Shown one piece after another: positions 8,290 to 17,074 of a stretch of 64,000 bases of DNA (position 1 is the first letter of the stretch; every line of letters begins with the position of its first letter). The notes below the pieces were generated by a model. It saw nothing but the letters and a program-made list of their open reading frames with translations. It had not been told where the DNA came from and did no database searches. The DNA comes from Enterocloster bolteae (GTDB lineage: Bacteria > Bacillota > Clostridia > Lachnospirales > Lachnospiraceae), in the NCBI GenBank assembly GCA_021772025.1, contig JAETNT010000010.1:23339-87338 (forward strand). The letters run 5' to 3'. A program made the position numbers and the translations under genes.

Positions 8290-9054
8290 ATGGACGCTTA
8301 CACAAGCTTTGCGGCAGTTTACGATTTGTTTATGGACAATATTCCCTATGAGGAATGGTGTGTTTACCTTACAAGCCTTTTAAAAGAAAGAGGAGTTCAG
8401 AACGGTTTGGTTCTGGATCTGGGGTGCGGTACCGGAAACCTGACGGAACTTCTGGCAGCAGAAGGCTACGATATGATCGGTGTGGATAATGCGGCGGATA
8501 TGCTGGAAATCGCTGTGGAGAAAAAGCTTGCCAGCGGAAGAGACATTCTATACCTGCTTCAGGATATGCGGGAGCTTGAACTGTACGGCACCGTGGCGGC
8601 GGCAGTCAGCATCTGCGATTCCATAAATTATATCCTGGATTACAGAGAGCTGGTTCGGGTTTTTTCTCTGGTAAATAACTATCTGGATCCGGGAGGTATA
8701 TTTATTTTTGATTTAAATACAAAATATAAATACCAAAAAATATTGGGGGAATCCACTATTGCGGAAAATCGGGAAGAGGGAAGCTTTATCTGGGAAAACT
8801 ATTTTGATAAGAAAACAGGGATTAATGAATACGATTTAACTCTGTTTATCCAGACAGAAAATAAGCAGGATTCTCTGTTTCGAAGGTTTGAAGAAACCCA
8901 TTACCAGCGGGCCTATTCTATAGAAGAAATTGAAAGGGCCCTGAAGGAAGCCGGTCTGGTTTTTGAGGCCTGTTATGACGCGTTTACTAGAGAACCGCCT
9001 AAACCCGATAGCGAAAGGATATACATTATCGCCCGGGAGCAAGGGAAGAAATAG
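8290..9054 (+). CDS. class I SAM-dependent methyltransferase
   Basis: 254 residues with a Rossmann-type methyltransferase fold. Motif I is LVLDLGCGTGNLTE (residues 40-53), the acidic residue ending strand 2 is in MIGVDNAADML, and motif IV-like ICDSINYILD follows near residue 117. Family-typical small-molecule methyltransferase; the substrate cannot be inferred. The C-terminal lid (ETHYQRAYSIEEIERALKEAG) is typical of the Methyltransf_25/YwmB-like group in Firmicutes. Preceded by GGAGGAT before the ATG; 59 bp later comes the Hsp33 gene, and co-transcription is possible. Confidence 0.88.
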   Translation: MDAYTSFAAVYDLFMDNIPYEEWCVYLTSLLKERGVQNGLVLDLGCGTGNLTELLAAEGYDMIGVDNAADMLEIAVEKKLASGRDILYLLQDMRELELYGTVAAAVSICDSINYILDYRELVRVFSLVNNYLDPGGIFIFDLNTKYKYQKILGESTIAENREEGSFIWENYFDKKTGINEYDLTLFIQTENKQDSLFRRFEETHYQRAYSIEEIERALKEAGLVFEACYDAFTREPPKPDSERIYIIAREQGKK

Positions 9055-9113
9055 CTGGATTTTGTTAGAAATACAACATAATCAATGAAAAACCAACAAA
9101 GGAAGGAACAAAA

Positions 9114-9995
9114 ATGTCTGATTATATTATCCGTGCAACTGCAGCAGAAGGCCAAATCCGTGCATTTGCCGCAACTACAAGAGACCTGGTAGAGTATGCC
9201 CGCCAGGCCCACGATACCAGCCCGGTGGCAACAGCCGCTTTGGGCCGTCTTCTTACGGCAGGAGGAATGATGGGCATTACCATGAAAGGTGAGGAAGATC
9301 TGCTGACTCTGAAAATCCAGGGAGACGGTCCGATTGAAGGGTTGACTGTTACTGCTGATTCCCATGGAGCTGTAAAAGGCTATGCCTACAATCCTGTTGT
9401 CATGCTGCCTCCCAACGCAAAGGGAAAGCTGGACGTAGGCGGAGCTTTGGGAGTAGGAGTATTAAGTGTGATTAAAGACATTGGATTAAAGGAGCCCTAT
9501 GTGGGACAGACTATTTTGATTACCGGAGAGATTGCTGAGGATTTAACCTATTATTATGCAACCTCTGAGCAGATCCCTTGTTCAATTGCGTTGGGGGTTT
9601 TAATGAACAAAGACAATACGGTTCGTCAGGCAGGAGGCTTTATGATCCAGCTTATGCCCGGGGCTTCCGATGAGATTATCGACAAATTGGAGAAGCGCCT
9701 GGGAGAAATTACGTCTATTACGGCATTGCTGGATGAGGGAAACACCCCGGAGATGATTCTGAAACATATTCTGGGAGATTTTGGATTGGAGATTAATGAG
9801 ACTGTAGAAACGAAGTTCTATTGCAATTGTACCAAAAAACGGGTGGAAAAGGCCCTTATAAGCATCGGGAAGAAAGAACTTCGGGAAATGATTGAAGAAG
9901 GGAAAGAGATTGAGGTGAATTGCCATTTCTGCAGCCGTCACTATAAATTTTCTGTGGAGGAATTGAAGGAGCTTATGAGCCGGGCCTCGCGCTAA
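9114..9995 (+). CDS. hslO: Hsp33 redox-regulated chaperonin
   Basis: 293 residues, full family length. Hsp33 is a cytoplasmic holdase switched on when oxidants release zinc from four C-terminal cysteines. They are all present: Cys237-x-Cys239 (FYCNCTKKRVEKAL) and Cys270-x-x-Cys273 (CHFCSRHYKF). The N-terminal domain opens MSDYIIRATAAEGQIRAFAA with the family's YARQAHDTSPVATAALGRLL segment. An anaerobe keeps this gene as protection against oxygen or bile-type oxidative stress (general family knowledge). A strong bidirectional terminator follows at 10036-10071. Confidence 0.97.
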   Translation: MSDYIIRATAAEGQIRAFAATTRDLVEYARQAHDTSPVATAALGRLLTAGGMMGITMKGEEDLLTLKIQGDGPIEGLTVTADSHGAVKGYAYNPVVMLPPNAKGKLDVGGALGVGVLSVIKDIGLKEPYVGQTILITGEIAEDLTYYYATSEQIPCSIALGVLMNKDNTVRQAGGFMIQLMPGASDEIIDKLEKRLGEITSITALLDEGNTPEMILKHILGDFGLEINETVETKFYCNCTKKRVEKALISIGKKELREMIEEGKEIEVNCHFCSRHYKFSVEELKELMSRASR

Positions 9996-10035
9996 AATGT
10001 GAAGGAAATGCAGCCATATCTTTTCCCGTATAACC

Positions 10036-10071
10036 AAAAAGAGCCGGTATCTTAAGATACCGGCTCTTTTT
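10036..10071 (+). terminator. bidirectional terminator between hslO and the cold-shock gene
   Basis: An 18-bp near-perfect palindrome, AAAAAGAGCCGGTATCTT with AAGATACCGGCTCTTTTT, flanked by A on one side and T on the other. It can end transcription from hslO on the plus strand and from the cold-shock gene on the minus strand. Confidence 0.9.
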
Positions 10072-10156
10072 GTAATCATTGAATCCAATATAACTTTATT
10101 TCAATTACATAAACATTATCTATATGATTGAAAAAGGTACACTGCTGACTAGATGA

Positions 10157-10354
10157 TTATAATTTGGTAACATTGGTTGCCTGGGGACCCTTTGCACCGT
10201 TAACTACGTCGAATTCAACCTCAGCGCCTTCGTCTAAAGACTTGAAGCCCTCCATGTTTAATCCAGAGTAGTGTACGAATACATCGTTACCCTGCTCATC
10301 GGAAATGAATCCGTAGCCCTTCTGATTGTTGAACCACTTAACTGTACCTTTCAT
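10157..10354 (-). CDS. cold-shock domain protein
   Basis: 65-residue single cold-shock domain, an OB-fold RNA chaperone. RNP1 is KGYGFISD and RNP2 is DVFVHYSGL, both intact, after the standard [11 protein letters not shown] opening. A GGAGGT ribosome site lies just upstream of the ATG on the minus strand. The leader begins with a hairpin right at the predicted transcription start (see separate entry), a position where such RNA structure could influence stability or cold induction. Confidence 0.97.
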   Translation of the reverse strand: MKGTVKWFNNQKGYGFISDEQGNDVFVHYSGLNMEGFKSLDEGAEVEFDVVNGAKGPQATNVTKL

Positions 10355-10387
10355 TATGATACCTCCAAAAAAAATAAGAAAAATTGC

Positions 10388-10407
10388 TCCGTAAGTTATT
10401 TTACGGA
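10388..10407 (-). promoter_or_regulatory. 5'-terminal hairpin of the cold-shock mRNA leader
   Basis: On the minus strand TCCGTAA (10407-10401) and TTACGGA (10394-10388) form a perfect 7-bp stem with a 6-nt loop. The predicted transcription start is about 10408, so the hairpin sits at the extreme 5' end of the transcript. Confidence 0.55.
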
Positions 10408-10414
10408 TGTCCTA

Positions 10415-10443
10415 AGAATAGCACAGTTTTAATCAGGTGTCAA
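10415..10443 (-). promoter_or_regulatory. promoter of the cold-shock gene
   Basis: Minus strand: -35 TTGACA (10443-10438), 17-bp spacer, -10 TATTCT (10420-10415). The leader to the ATG is about 54 nt. A second TTGACA lies a little further upstream but has no matching -10. Confidence 0.75.
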
Positions 10444-10524
10444 ATGGTTTTGGTGTCAATTTTTGGAAATTTGACGTACAAAATCCATGTCAAAGCCCAC
10501 ATCATCTCAACTGTCACGAAAAAA

Positions 10525-10552
10525 TTGCATTTTGGAAAAAAGCTGTTATACT
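10525..10552 (+). promoter_or_regulatory. promoter of the DUF5662-like gene
   Basis: -35 TTGCAT (10525-10530), 16-bp spacer, -10 TATACT (10547-10552). Downstream, a hairpin formed by GATACCC and GGGTAT (10577-10595) lies in the leader before the AAAGGAGG ribosome site. Confidence 0.55.
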
Positions 10553-10635
10553 GATAAAAGACCAAAAGACGGGAGGAGATACCCTGCGGGTATATCTGTA
10601 TGCCTAAAAGGCAGGGCGGAAAAGGAGGAAACTGC

Positions 10636-11181
10636 ATGAAATTTCGAAATATAGGCAGGCATTTCTGTACCATCACAGAGCATAAGCTTTTAGTCATGAA
10701 ACATTGCTTTATGGTAGGGCTGTACCGGCAAGGGCTGCTTCATGACCTGTCCAAATACAGTCCGGAGGAATTTTGGACAGGAGTTCGATACTACCAGGGG
10801 GATCGAAGCCCTAATGCGGCGGAACGGGAGCTTTTGGGCTTTTCTAAAGCCTGGCTTCACCACAAAGGGCGGAATAAGCACCATTTTGAATACTGGATTG
10901 ACGTATCCAAAAACAAGGAGGAGGGACTGATTGGAAACAAAATGCCTTTAAATTATGTAATTGAGATGGTAATGGACAGAATAGCAGCTTGCAAAGTCTA
11001 TAAGGGCAAAGACTATTATGACGGCGCTGCCTGGGAATATTATGAGAAAACCAAACGTTTTATCACGATTCACCCGGAAACCAGAGCGCTTTTAGAAAGA
11101 CTCCTTTGGATGCTGAAACAAAAGGGGGAGAATAAAACCTTTTCTTACATCCGAAAATTGTTGAAAAAAGGAGATTATTAA
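10636..11181 (+). CDS. DUF5662-like protein, possible HD-type metal site
   Basis: 181 residues, resembling the DUF5662 proteins of Firmicutes. The N-terminal region contains LLHDLSKYSPEEF, an HD-like His-Asp pair, followed by WLHHKGRNKHHFEYW rich in His. This suggests a metal-dependent phosphohydrolase-type fold, though activity is unknown. The start at 10636 is chosen because AAAGGAGG stands 7 nt before it; a longer frame from 10600 has no ribosome site. The 3' end overlaps the convergent exonuclease gene by 4 bp. Confidence 0.78.
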   Translation: MKFRNIGRHFCTITEHKLLVMKHCFMVGLYRQGLLHDLSKYSPEEFWTGVRYYQGDRSPNAAERELLGFSKAWLHHKGRNKHHFEYWIDVSKNKEEGLIGNKMPLNYVIEMVMDRIAACKVYKGKDYYDGAAWEYYEKTKRFITIHPETRALLERLLWMLKQKGENKTFSYIRKLLKKGDY

Positions 11182-12287
11182 CCTGCCGGAATCTTGGGGC
11201 ATAAAATTTTAAAAACACCGTCCAGATAGGCGGCTGCATTATCAGGATTTTGAAAAAGCTCCGGACAGTATTCGACATAGGTCTGCTTTTCCTTATAGGC
11301 TTTTTTAAATACTGGAGTCCAGATAAGCCGGGGCTGGGGAAGAAACAGACCGGAGGACTTGGTGTAGCAGGTCGCAGCGGTAGCCCTCTTTCTGGAAGAG
11401 CGATCTACAAACTCTCCTAAGCTTTTGTGAATAGCAGTATCTTCCTCAGGGAGATAATAATAATCCCTATAATCCGGATAGAAGTATTTCAGCTCTCCTT
11501 CTGTGAGAGGAACGCTGCATACCAGATGGCTTCCATCACAGGACAAGGTAAACATCCCGTCAGAGGCGGACCAGGGAGCCGGAACAGAATAGGGGCTTTC
11601 ATAAGCTAGATCCAGATATGTTTCCGGCACACCGAAAATATCGCGGACGGTGCGGCTGCTTTGACTTGCAAAAGAGAAACGGCCTTCCATCATGTCGCAA
11701 TAATTCAAAACGGGAAGAATCAGAGGCATCCCCTCCAGATCCTCTTTGTTGTGGAGAATCAGCATATTGTAGAGAAAATCCTCTCCGGTAGTCAGATAGT
11801 CCTGATATACCTTTATAAGCTGGCCGCCGGAATAGGGATCCGTGCGGAAGATTCCCAGAAACCGTTCAATGGATTTTTGCTTTAAGCTTTCTAAGCCCAA
11901 AAGGCCTTTGTAGGGCTTGATTTTTCGATAAATGTCCAGGCTCGTGACGCCGGAGAAATCATAAGCAAGGCCATAATGACAGCAGCGTTTTAATAAATAT
12001 GGAATGTCAAAGCCGTCTCCATTAAAATGGACCAGAATAGAAAAATCCTTTAAAAAGGAGAAAAAAGCGTGAAGAAGTTCTGGTTCCGCTTCCCTCGTGT
12101 CAGCAAACCACTGGAAAAGCTGCCAGTGATTATCCTTATAACAGGCACAGCCGATTAAATAGAGGGAGGAGGTATCGCCGGAAAATCCGGTAGTTTCAAT
12201 GTCGAAAAACAACAGCTCAGATAGAGGACCGATCCGCTCCAGGGGATAGGCGGAAGGGAAATCTATGGTGTGGCGGATGGTAATCAT
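11178..12287 (-). CDS. YprB-like RNase H-fold (DEDD) exonuclease
   Basis: 369 residues. The N-terminal half is a ribonuclease-H-like 3'-5' exonuclease domain: motif I LLFFDIETTG supplies the first Asp and Glu, and HFNGDGFDIPYLLKRC supplies the ExoII Asp; the ExoIII region follows. It matches the predicted YprB group in Firmicutes, thought to act on nucleic acid, with a C-terminal extension lacking a known motif. The ATG at 12287 has AGGAGG 11 nt upstream; an upstream TTG at 12311 lacks a ribosome site. Transcribed divergently from ruvA, which would fit a DNA-metabolism role, but that link is only positional. Confidence 0.82.
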   Translation of the reverse strand: MITIRHTIDFPSAYPLERIGPLSELLFFDIETTGFSGDTSSLYLIGCACYKDNHWQLFQWFADTREAEPELLHAFFSFLKDFSILVHFNGDGFDIPYLLKRCCHYGLAYDFSGVTSLDIYRKIKPYKGLLGLESLKQKSIERFLGIFRTDPYSGGQLIKVYQDYLTTGEDFLYNMLILHNKEDLEGMPLILPVLNYCDMMEGRFSFASQSSRTVRDIFGVPETYLDLAYESPYSVPAPWSASDGMFTLSCDGSHLVCSVPLTEGELKYFYPDYRDYYYLPEEDTAIHKSLGEFVDRSSRKRATAATCYTKSSGLFLPQPRLIWTPVFKKAYKEKQTYVEYCPELFQNPDNAAAYLDGVFKILCPKIPAG

Positions 12288-12384
12288 CAGTGTGGAATCC
12301 TCCTGAAGCAATGGAATCTATATCAGCAATTATACGGAACAGAAAAGAGAAAGTCAATGGAAAAGAATATTTGTTCGATTAAGG

Positions 12385-12413
12385 TTGCATTGAAAACTTG
12401 TCTATGATATGAT
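12385..12413 (+). promoter_or_regulatory. promoter of the ruvA operon
   Basis: -35 TTGCAT (12385-12390), 17-bp spacer, -10 TATGAT (12408-12413), 30 bp before the ruvA ATG. No LexA box of the Firmicute GAAC-N4-GTTC type is visible here. Confidence 0.6.
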
Positions 12414-12443
12414 GAAATCTAAAAGATTACAAAAGGAGAAGTT

Positions 12444-13073
12444 ATGATTTCTTATATAAAAGGCCCATTGGCAGAGATTGACGGGGACTTGATTGTAATA
12501 GAAGCCGGGAATGTAGGTTTCGGGATCCGGGTCCCTTTATCTCTGCTGGATGAACTCCCTAAGGTGGGGGAGACAGTGAGGGTTTATACCTATTTTCAAG
12601 TCCGGGAGGACGCTATGAGTCTCTACGGCTTCCTGCACCGTCAGGACAGAGAAATGTTTAAACAACTTTTGGGAGTCAATGGAGTAGGACCCAAGGGGGC
12701 TTTGGGGATTCTGTCTGCCCTGCGGCCGGATGATCTGCGGATGGCCATTATTTCCGGAGATGTGAAAGCGATCTCCAAGGCGCCGGGAATTGGAACAAAG
12801 ACTGCCCAGCGGGTAATTTTAGACTTAAAAGACAAAATTTCCTCAGAAGATCTGTTCCCTGCAGAAGGAGATGGAGGACTTTTGGTAAGCTCGGGAACTC
12901 AATCCGGAATAGACGGTTATGGGGATGCGGCCCGGGAGGCCGTCAGCGCCTTGGTGGCGTTGGGATATTCCAATATGGAGGCGTCCAGAGCAGTGAGAAA
13001 GGTAGAAATAACAGAGGAGATGACGGCGGAGGATGTGCTGAAAGCTTCCCTGCGTCACTTGTCATTTTTGTAG
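12444..13073 (+). CDS. ruvA: Holliday junction branch migration protein RuvA
   Basis: 209 residues. RuvA forms a tetramer that holds the four-way junction for the RuvB motor. The N-terminal OB domain opens MISYIKGPLAEIDGD, the two helix-hairpin-helix elements are LLGVNGVGPKGALGIL and ISKAPGIGTKTAQRVILDLKDK, and a short C-terminal RuvB-binding domain (EAVSALVALGYSNMEASRAV) ends the protein. An AAGGAG site precedes the ATG; ruvB follows after 12 bp. Confidence 0.98.
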   Translation: MISYIKGPLAEIDGDLIVIEAGNVGFGIRVPLSLLDELPKVGETVRVYTYFQVREDAMSLYGFLHRQDREMFKQLLGVNGVGPKGALGILSALRPDDLRMAIISGDVKAISKAPGIGTKTAQRVILDLKDKISSEDLFPAEGDGGLLVSSGTQSGIDGYGDAAREAVSALVALGYSNMEASRAVRKVEITEEMTAEDVLKASLRHLSFL

Positions 13074-13085
13074 AGGTGAGGATTC

Positions 13086-14090
13086 ATGGACAGGAGAATT
13101 ATTACCACCGAGATAACTGAAGAGGATAAAAGAATCGACACTAGCCTAAGGCCTCAGCTTCTTTGTGAATATATTGGTCAGGAGAAGATTAAAACTACCC
13201 TGAAAATCTATATCGATGCCGCCAAATCCAGAAACGAGGCGTTGGATCATGTGCTGTTTTATGGTCCTCCCGGCTTGGGAAAAACTACTCTGGCAGGAAT
13301 TATTGCTAAGGAGATGGGGACCAATATGAAGGTTACATCCGGTCCGGCCATTGAAAAGCCCGGGGAGATGGCAGCTATTTTAAACAATCTCCAGGAAGGA
13401 GACGTTCTATTTGTGGATGAGATTCACCGGCTTAACCGTCAGGTGGAAGAAGTGCTGTATCCGGCTATGGAGGACTATGCCATAGATATTATGTTGGGAA
13501 AGGACTCTTCTGCCCGATCTATCCGGCTGGATCTGCCCAAATTTACCCTGGTAGGCGCCACTACCAGAGCCGGCCTTCTGACGGCTCCGCTGCGGGATCG
13601 GTTCGGTGTGGTTCAGAAACTGGAATTTTATACCCCAAAAGAGCTTACTACCATTGTGCTTCGATCTTCCATGGCTTTGGGAGTGGAGATTGACACTGCC
13701 GGGGCGGCGGAGATTGCCAAAAGATCCAGAGGAACCCCACGACTTGCCAACCGTCTGTTAAAAAGGGTCAGAGATTTTGCCCAAGTAAAGTATGAGGGAC
13801 GGATTACCAAGGAAGTGGCGGATTTTGCCTTGGACATTTTAGATGTGGATAAGCTGGGGCTGGATCAGAATGACCGAAACATTTTGCTTATGATTATCGA
13901 AAAATTCGGCGGCGGCCCAGTAGGATTGGATACTCTGGCGGCGGCCCTGGGAGAAGACTCGGGGACCCTGGAGGATGTATACGAGCCATACCTTTTGATG
14001 AACGGTCTTATTAACCGCACCCCCAGAGGACGGCTGGCAACGGAGCATGCCTACCGGCATCTGGGAATCAGCAGAGAAGAAAAGAGTTAA
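13086..14090 (+). CDS. ruvB: Holliday junction branch migration ATPase RuvB
   Basis: 334 residues, AAA+ hexameric motor that drives branch migration. Walker [10 protein letters not shown] lies at residues 60-68, Walker B VDEIHR near 112-117, and sensor/arginine finger region [18 protein letters not shown] near 157-174. The C-terminal winged helix ([17 protein letters not shown]...RTPRGRLAT) binds DNA. Translationally close to ruvA, with GAGGTGAGG upstream of the ATG. Confidence 0.98.
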   Translation: MDRRIITTEITEEDKRIDTSLRPQLLCEYIGQEKIKTTLKIYIDAAKSRNEALDHVLFYGPPGLGKTTLAGIIAKEMGTNMKVTSGPAIEKPGEMAAILNNLQEGDVLFVDEIHRLNRQVEEVLYPAMEDYAIDIMLGKDSSARSIRLDLPKFTLVGATTRAGLLTAPLRDRFGVVQKLEFYTPKELTTIVLRSSMALGVEIDTAGAAEIAKRSRGTPRLANRLLKRVRDFAQVKYEGRITKEVADFALDILDVDKLGLDQNDRNILLMIIEKFGGGPVGLDTLAAALGEDSGTLEDVYEPYLLMNGLINRTPRGRLATEHAYRHLGISREEKS

Positions 14091-14193
14091 AATTCATCTT
14101 TTCTAACTTTTCTTGGCAGTGGGAGTATGTTATACTATATACTACGGGGCAAAATTTGCCTGCCCAAACCAACCAAATAGGAGAGCAACCCTT

Positions 14194-14748
14194 ATGGATT
14201 CCAAAAATTATGCAGAAGTATTAATAGACGGTAATGTATACACTCTGGCTGGCGCGGAAGAAAAAAGCTATTTCCAGAAGGTGGCTGCATACATTAATGA
14301 AAAGATTGATCAGCTGAAATCTCAGCCCGGATTTACCAAGCAGAGTGATGACTATCGAACCGTTATGGTGGAGCTGAATATAGCGGATGACTATTTTAAA
14401 GCTATGGACAAGCTGAATGCTATGGAGATTCAAAGGTCTGACATGGAGAGGGAGATATATAGCTTAAAGCATGAACTGGTCAGTACCCAGATGAAGCTGG
14501 AGGCCGCTCTCAGAAGCTTGGATGATTTTCAGAGAAAGCAGATAGGACAGGAGGAGGAGCTGAAAAAGGCTCTGTCCAAGGTAAAGGCCAGTGAAGAGCT
14601 GGTGGCGGCGGAAAGGGAAAATGAGGAAAAGGCCGCGGCGATAATGGCGGCTTCGGAGGCAGCAAAAAATGCCGCATTTATTCCTGCTGCTTCTCAGATT
14701 CCTCCTTCTCAGAAGAGCGGACACGGGAACAGAAAAGGAAAAAGATAA
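14194..14748 (+). CDS. zapA: cell division protein ZapA
   Basis: 184 residues. ZapA bundles FtsZ filaments at the division ring. The conserved N-terminal part is YAEVLIDGNVYTLAGAEEKS followed by YFQKVAAYINEKIDQLK, and a long coiled coil runs from about residue 70 to 165 (many Glu/Lys/Leu heptads). It ends in a basic KSGHGNRKGKR tail. The Firmicute form is longer than the about 85-100 residues of the shortest ZapAs, because of this coil. The ATG at 14194 follows AGGAG; an upstream in-frame ATG at 14113 would overlap the promoter-like TATACT sequence and has no ribosome site. Confidence 0.88.
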   Translation: MDSKNYAEVLIDGNVYTLAGAEEKSYFQKVAAYINEKIDQLKSQPGFTKQSDDYRTVMVELNIADDYFKAMDKLNAMEIQRSDMEREIYSLKHELVSTQMKLEAALRSLDDFQRKQIGQEEELKKALSKVKASEELVAAERENEEKAAAIMAASEAAKNAAFIPAASQIPPSQKSGHGNRKGKR

Positions 14749-14754
14749 GATATT

Positions 14755-14786
14755 GGGGGCGCTGCAAAGGTGGGCCCCCTATTTTA
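14755..14786 (+). terminator. weak terminator-like hairpin between zapA and the U32 gene
   Basis: GGGGGC (14755-14760) pairs with GCCCCC (14774-14779), followed by TATTTTAT. The short T tract suggests partial termination, leaving some read-through into the U32 gene. Confidence 0.45.
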
Positions 14787-14803
14787 TCATACCTGGAAGG
14801 AGA

Positions 14804-17065
14804 ATGGCAGTGACAAGGGAAAAAGCAGTAGAGCTCTTAGCTCCGGCCGGAAGCTTTGAGAGTATGAAAGCAGCCGTGGCAGCCGGGGCAGACGCGGTAT
14901 ATATGGGAGGCAGCCGGTTCGGGGCGAGGGCTTATGCGGATAATCCGGATAAGGATAAGCTGCTGGAGGCTATAGATTATGTTCATCTTCATGGCTGCCG
15001 TCTTTATATGACAGTCAACACCCTGTTTAAAGAAAAAGAGATTCAGGAGCTGTATGATTATCTGACGCCCTACTATGAGCAGGGAGTGGATGGAGTGATC
15101 GTTCAGGATTTGGGAGCTTTTATGAAAATACGGGAGTGGTTTCCGGATCTGCCTGTCCACGCCAGCACCCAGATGACAGTCACCGGCGTTTACGGCGCTA
15201 AAGTTTTAAAAAATTTAGGCGCCCGAAGAGTGGTAACAGCTCGAGAGCTGTCTTTAGAAGAAATACGGGAGATCCACCGTCAGGTTCCAATAGAAATTGA
15301 GTGTTTTATCCATGGAGCACTGTGCTATTGCTATTCCGGCCAATGTTTAATGAGCAGCCTGATTGGCGGGCGCAGCGGCAACCGGGGACGGTGCGCCCAG
15401 CCCTGCCGCCTTCCCTACGAGGTAAAAAGGGACGGAAAATCCCTTTATAGAAGGAATGAATCTTACGTACTGAATCTGAAGGATCTGTGTACCTTAGATT
15501 TAATCCCGGATATGATAGAAGCAGGGGTCTGCTCCATGAAAATAGAGGGCCGCATGAAAAGCCCAAGATACACTGCCGGGGTAGTAAGCATTTACCGAAA
15601 ATATGTAGATATGTACAGAAACCAGGGCAGAGAAGGATTCCGGGCGGATCCGGAGGATAAAAGGCTTTTATTGGATCTGTTTGACAGAGGCGGTTTTTCC
15701 GGGGGCTATTACGAAAATCACAATGGCCGCCATATGGTGGCATTAAAGGAAAAACCTTCCTTCCGGGAAACCAATCAGGAGCTTTTTGACAGGTTAGACA
15801 GAGAGTACGTAAATGCAGCGGTACAGGAGCCGGTTTCCGGTTCCGTGCTTTTAGAAGAAGACCGGCCTTCCAGTCTATTTTTGAGTCTGGAAAATCCGGG
15901 CTCAGAGCCGGTTGCCGTTACCGTTACGGGGCAGAGGCCGCAAAAGGCTCAAAATCAGCCTGTTACAGAGGAAAAGGTGGCCAGGCAGATAAAAAAAACC
16001 GGAGGGACGCCTTTTGCTGTCTCCCGTTTAGATGTAAAGATCGCCGGGCAGGTATTTTTGCCGGTGCAGGCTTTAAATGAGTTACGAAGAGCCGGCCTGG
16101 AAGCCCTTGAAAAGGCAATTTTAAGGCCTTACCGCAGGTTCGCGGTCCGACCGGCGGCCGGACCGGCAGTTTCTTTGGCAAATGCTGCCGGACGACAGTG
16201 GTCTCCGGCCTTCCGGCTGTCTTTTGAAGAGCCTTTTCAGCTGGAGGCTCTCCTCTCATGGACAGAGCTGGGAGAATATGCGTCCCAATCGGAATATAAT
16301 CGGGGCCCGTCTATTGACGAGATTGCCATAGACAGCGTCGGTTTTCCGGCAAAACAGTGGTCGGAATGGGTTGGGCGGGTCCACGACAGAGGGCTTTCCT
16401 GCCTGCTGATTTTTCCCCACATTTTCCGGAGAGAGGCTCAGGAGTATTTAGGCGCCAACTTGAATCAATTAAAATCAGCAGGTTTTGACGGCGTCATGGT
16501 TCGAACTATGGAGGAAACAGAATGGCTGAAAGAAGCGGGCATTACCTGCCCCATGGTTTTTGACGATACCATGTATATCTGGAATCGGGAAGCCGTTTCG
16601 GCTATGAAGGCCATGGGGGCGAAGCGGGTTACCCTTCCTCTGGAATTAAACAGCCGGGAGATTAAGGAGATCTGCCAGACAGATCCGCCTTCCGATCTGG
16701 TGGTTTACGGCTATCTTCCCATGATGGTTTCTGCCCAATGTATCAAAAAGACTATATCAGATTGTGACAAGCGCCGGGAGACCATTGCTCTAAAAGATCG
16801 GACCGGTAAACTGCTTCCGGTAAAAAACCATTGCCGGTTCTGTTATAATACCATCTATAATCCAAGTCCACTGGCCCTTTTGGGCTGCAAAAGCGAGATA
16901 AGCGAATTGAAACCGGACGGGCTTCGGATGAAATTTACTGTTGAGACAGAAGAAGAAACCATAAGGATTCTGAAGGCCTTTCTGGAGGAAGGAAAAAAGA
17001 AGGAGGTTTTACCTGTTCCGCTGAAAGATTTTACCAGAGGACATTTTCGCCGGGGAGTGGAATAG
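14804..17065 (+). CDS. U32 family peptidase / RlhA-type RNA hydroxylation protein
   Basis: 753 residues. The N-terminal U32 domain starts ELLAPAGSFESMKAAVAAGADAVYMGG and contains the hallmark Cys-rich block GALCYCYSGQCLMSS then GRCAQPCRLPY (about residues 172-205), proposed to hold an iron-sulfur cluster. A DUF3656-like middle and a second U32-like half follow, with KNHCRFCYNTIYN near the end. Proteins of this U32+DUF3656 layout are related to E. coli RlhA, which hydroxylates 23S rRNA; the peptidase name is historical. The true start is 14804 behind GGAAGGAGA; an ORF extending to 14669 overlaps zapA and is not credible. Confidence 0.88.
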   Translation: MAVTREKAVELLAPAGSFESMKAAVAAGADAVYMGGSRFGARAYADNPDKDKLLEAIDYVHLHGCRLYMTVNTLFKEKEIQELYDYLTPYYEQGVDGVIVQDLGAFMKIREWFPDLPVHASTQMTVTGVYGAKVLKNLGARRVVTARELSLEEIREIHRQVPIEIECFIHGALCYCYSGQCLMSSLIGGRSGNRGRCAQPCRLPYEVKRDGKSLYRRNESYVLNLKDLCTLDLIPDMIEAGVCSMKIEGRMKSPRYTAGVVSIYRKYVDMYRNQGREGFRADPEDKRLLLDLFDRGGFSGGYYENHNGRHMVALKEKPSFRETNQELFDRLDREYVNAAVQEPVSGSVLLEEDRPSSLFLSLENPGSEPVAVTVTGQRPQKAQNQPVTEEKVARQIKKTGGTPFAVSRLDVKIAGQVFLPVQALNELRRAGLEALEKAILRPYRRFAVRPAAGPAVSLANAAGRQWSPAFRLSFEEPFQLEALLSWTELGEYASQSEYNRGPSIDEIAIDSVGFPAKQWSEWVGRVHDRGLSCLLIFPHIFRREAQEYLGANLNQLKSAGFDGVMVRTMEETEWLKEAGITCPMVFDDTMYIWNREAVSAMKAMGAKRVTLPLELNSREIKEICQTDPPSDLVVYGYLPMMVSAQCIKKTISDCDKRRETIALKDRTGKLLPVKNHCRFCYNTIYNPSPLALLGCKSEISELKPDGLRMKFTVETEEETIRILKAFLEEGKKKEVLPVPLKDFTRGHFRRGVE

Positions 17066-17074
17066 GAAAATAGA

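Noticed and set aside
12312..12443. LexA box before ruvA
   Set aside because: No GAAC-N4-GTTC motif is present in the promoter interval.
14669..14803. Longer U32 start overlapping zapA
   Set aside because: The extension overlaps the coding end of zapA in another frame and lacks a ribosome site; ATG 14804 has GGAAGGAGA.
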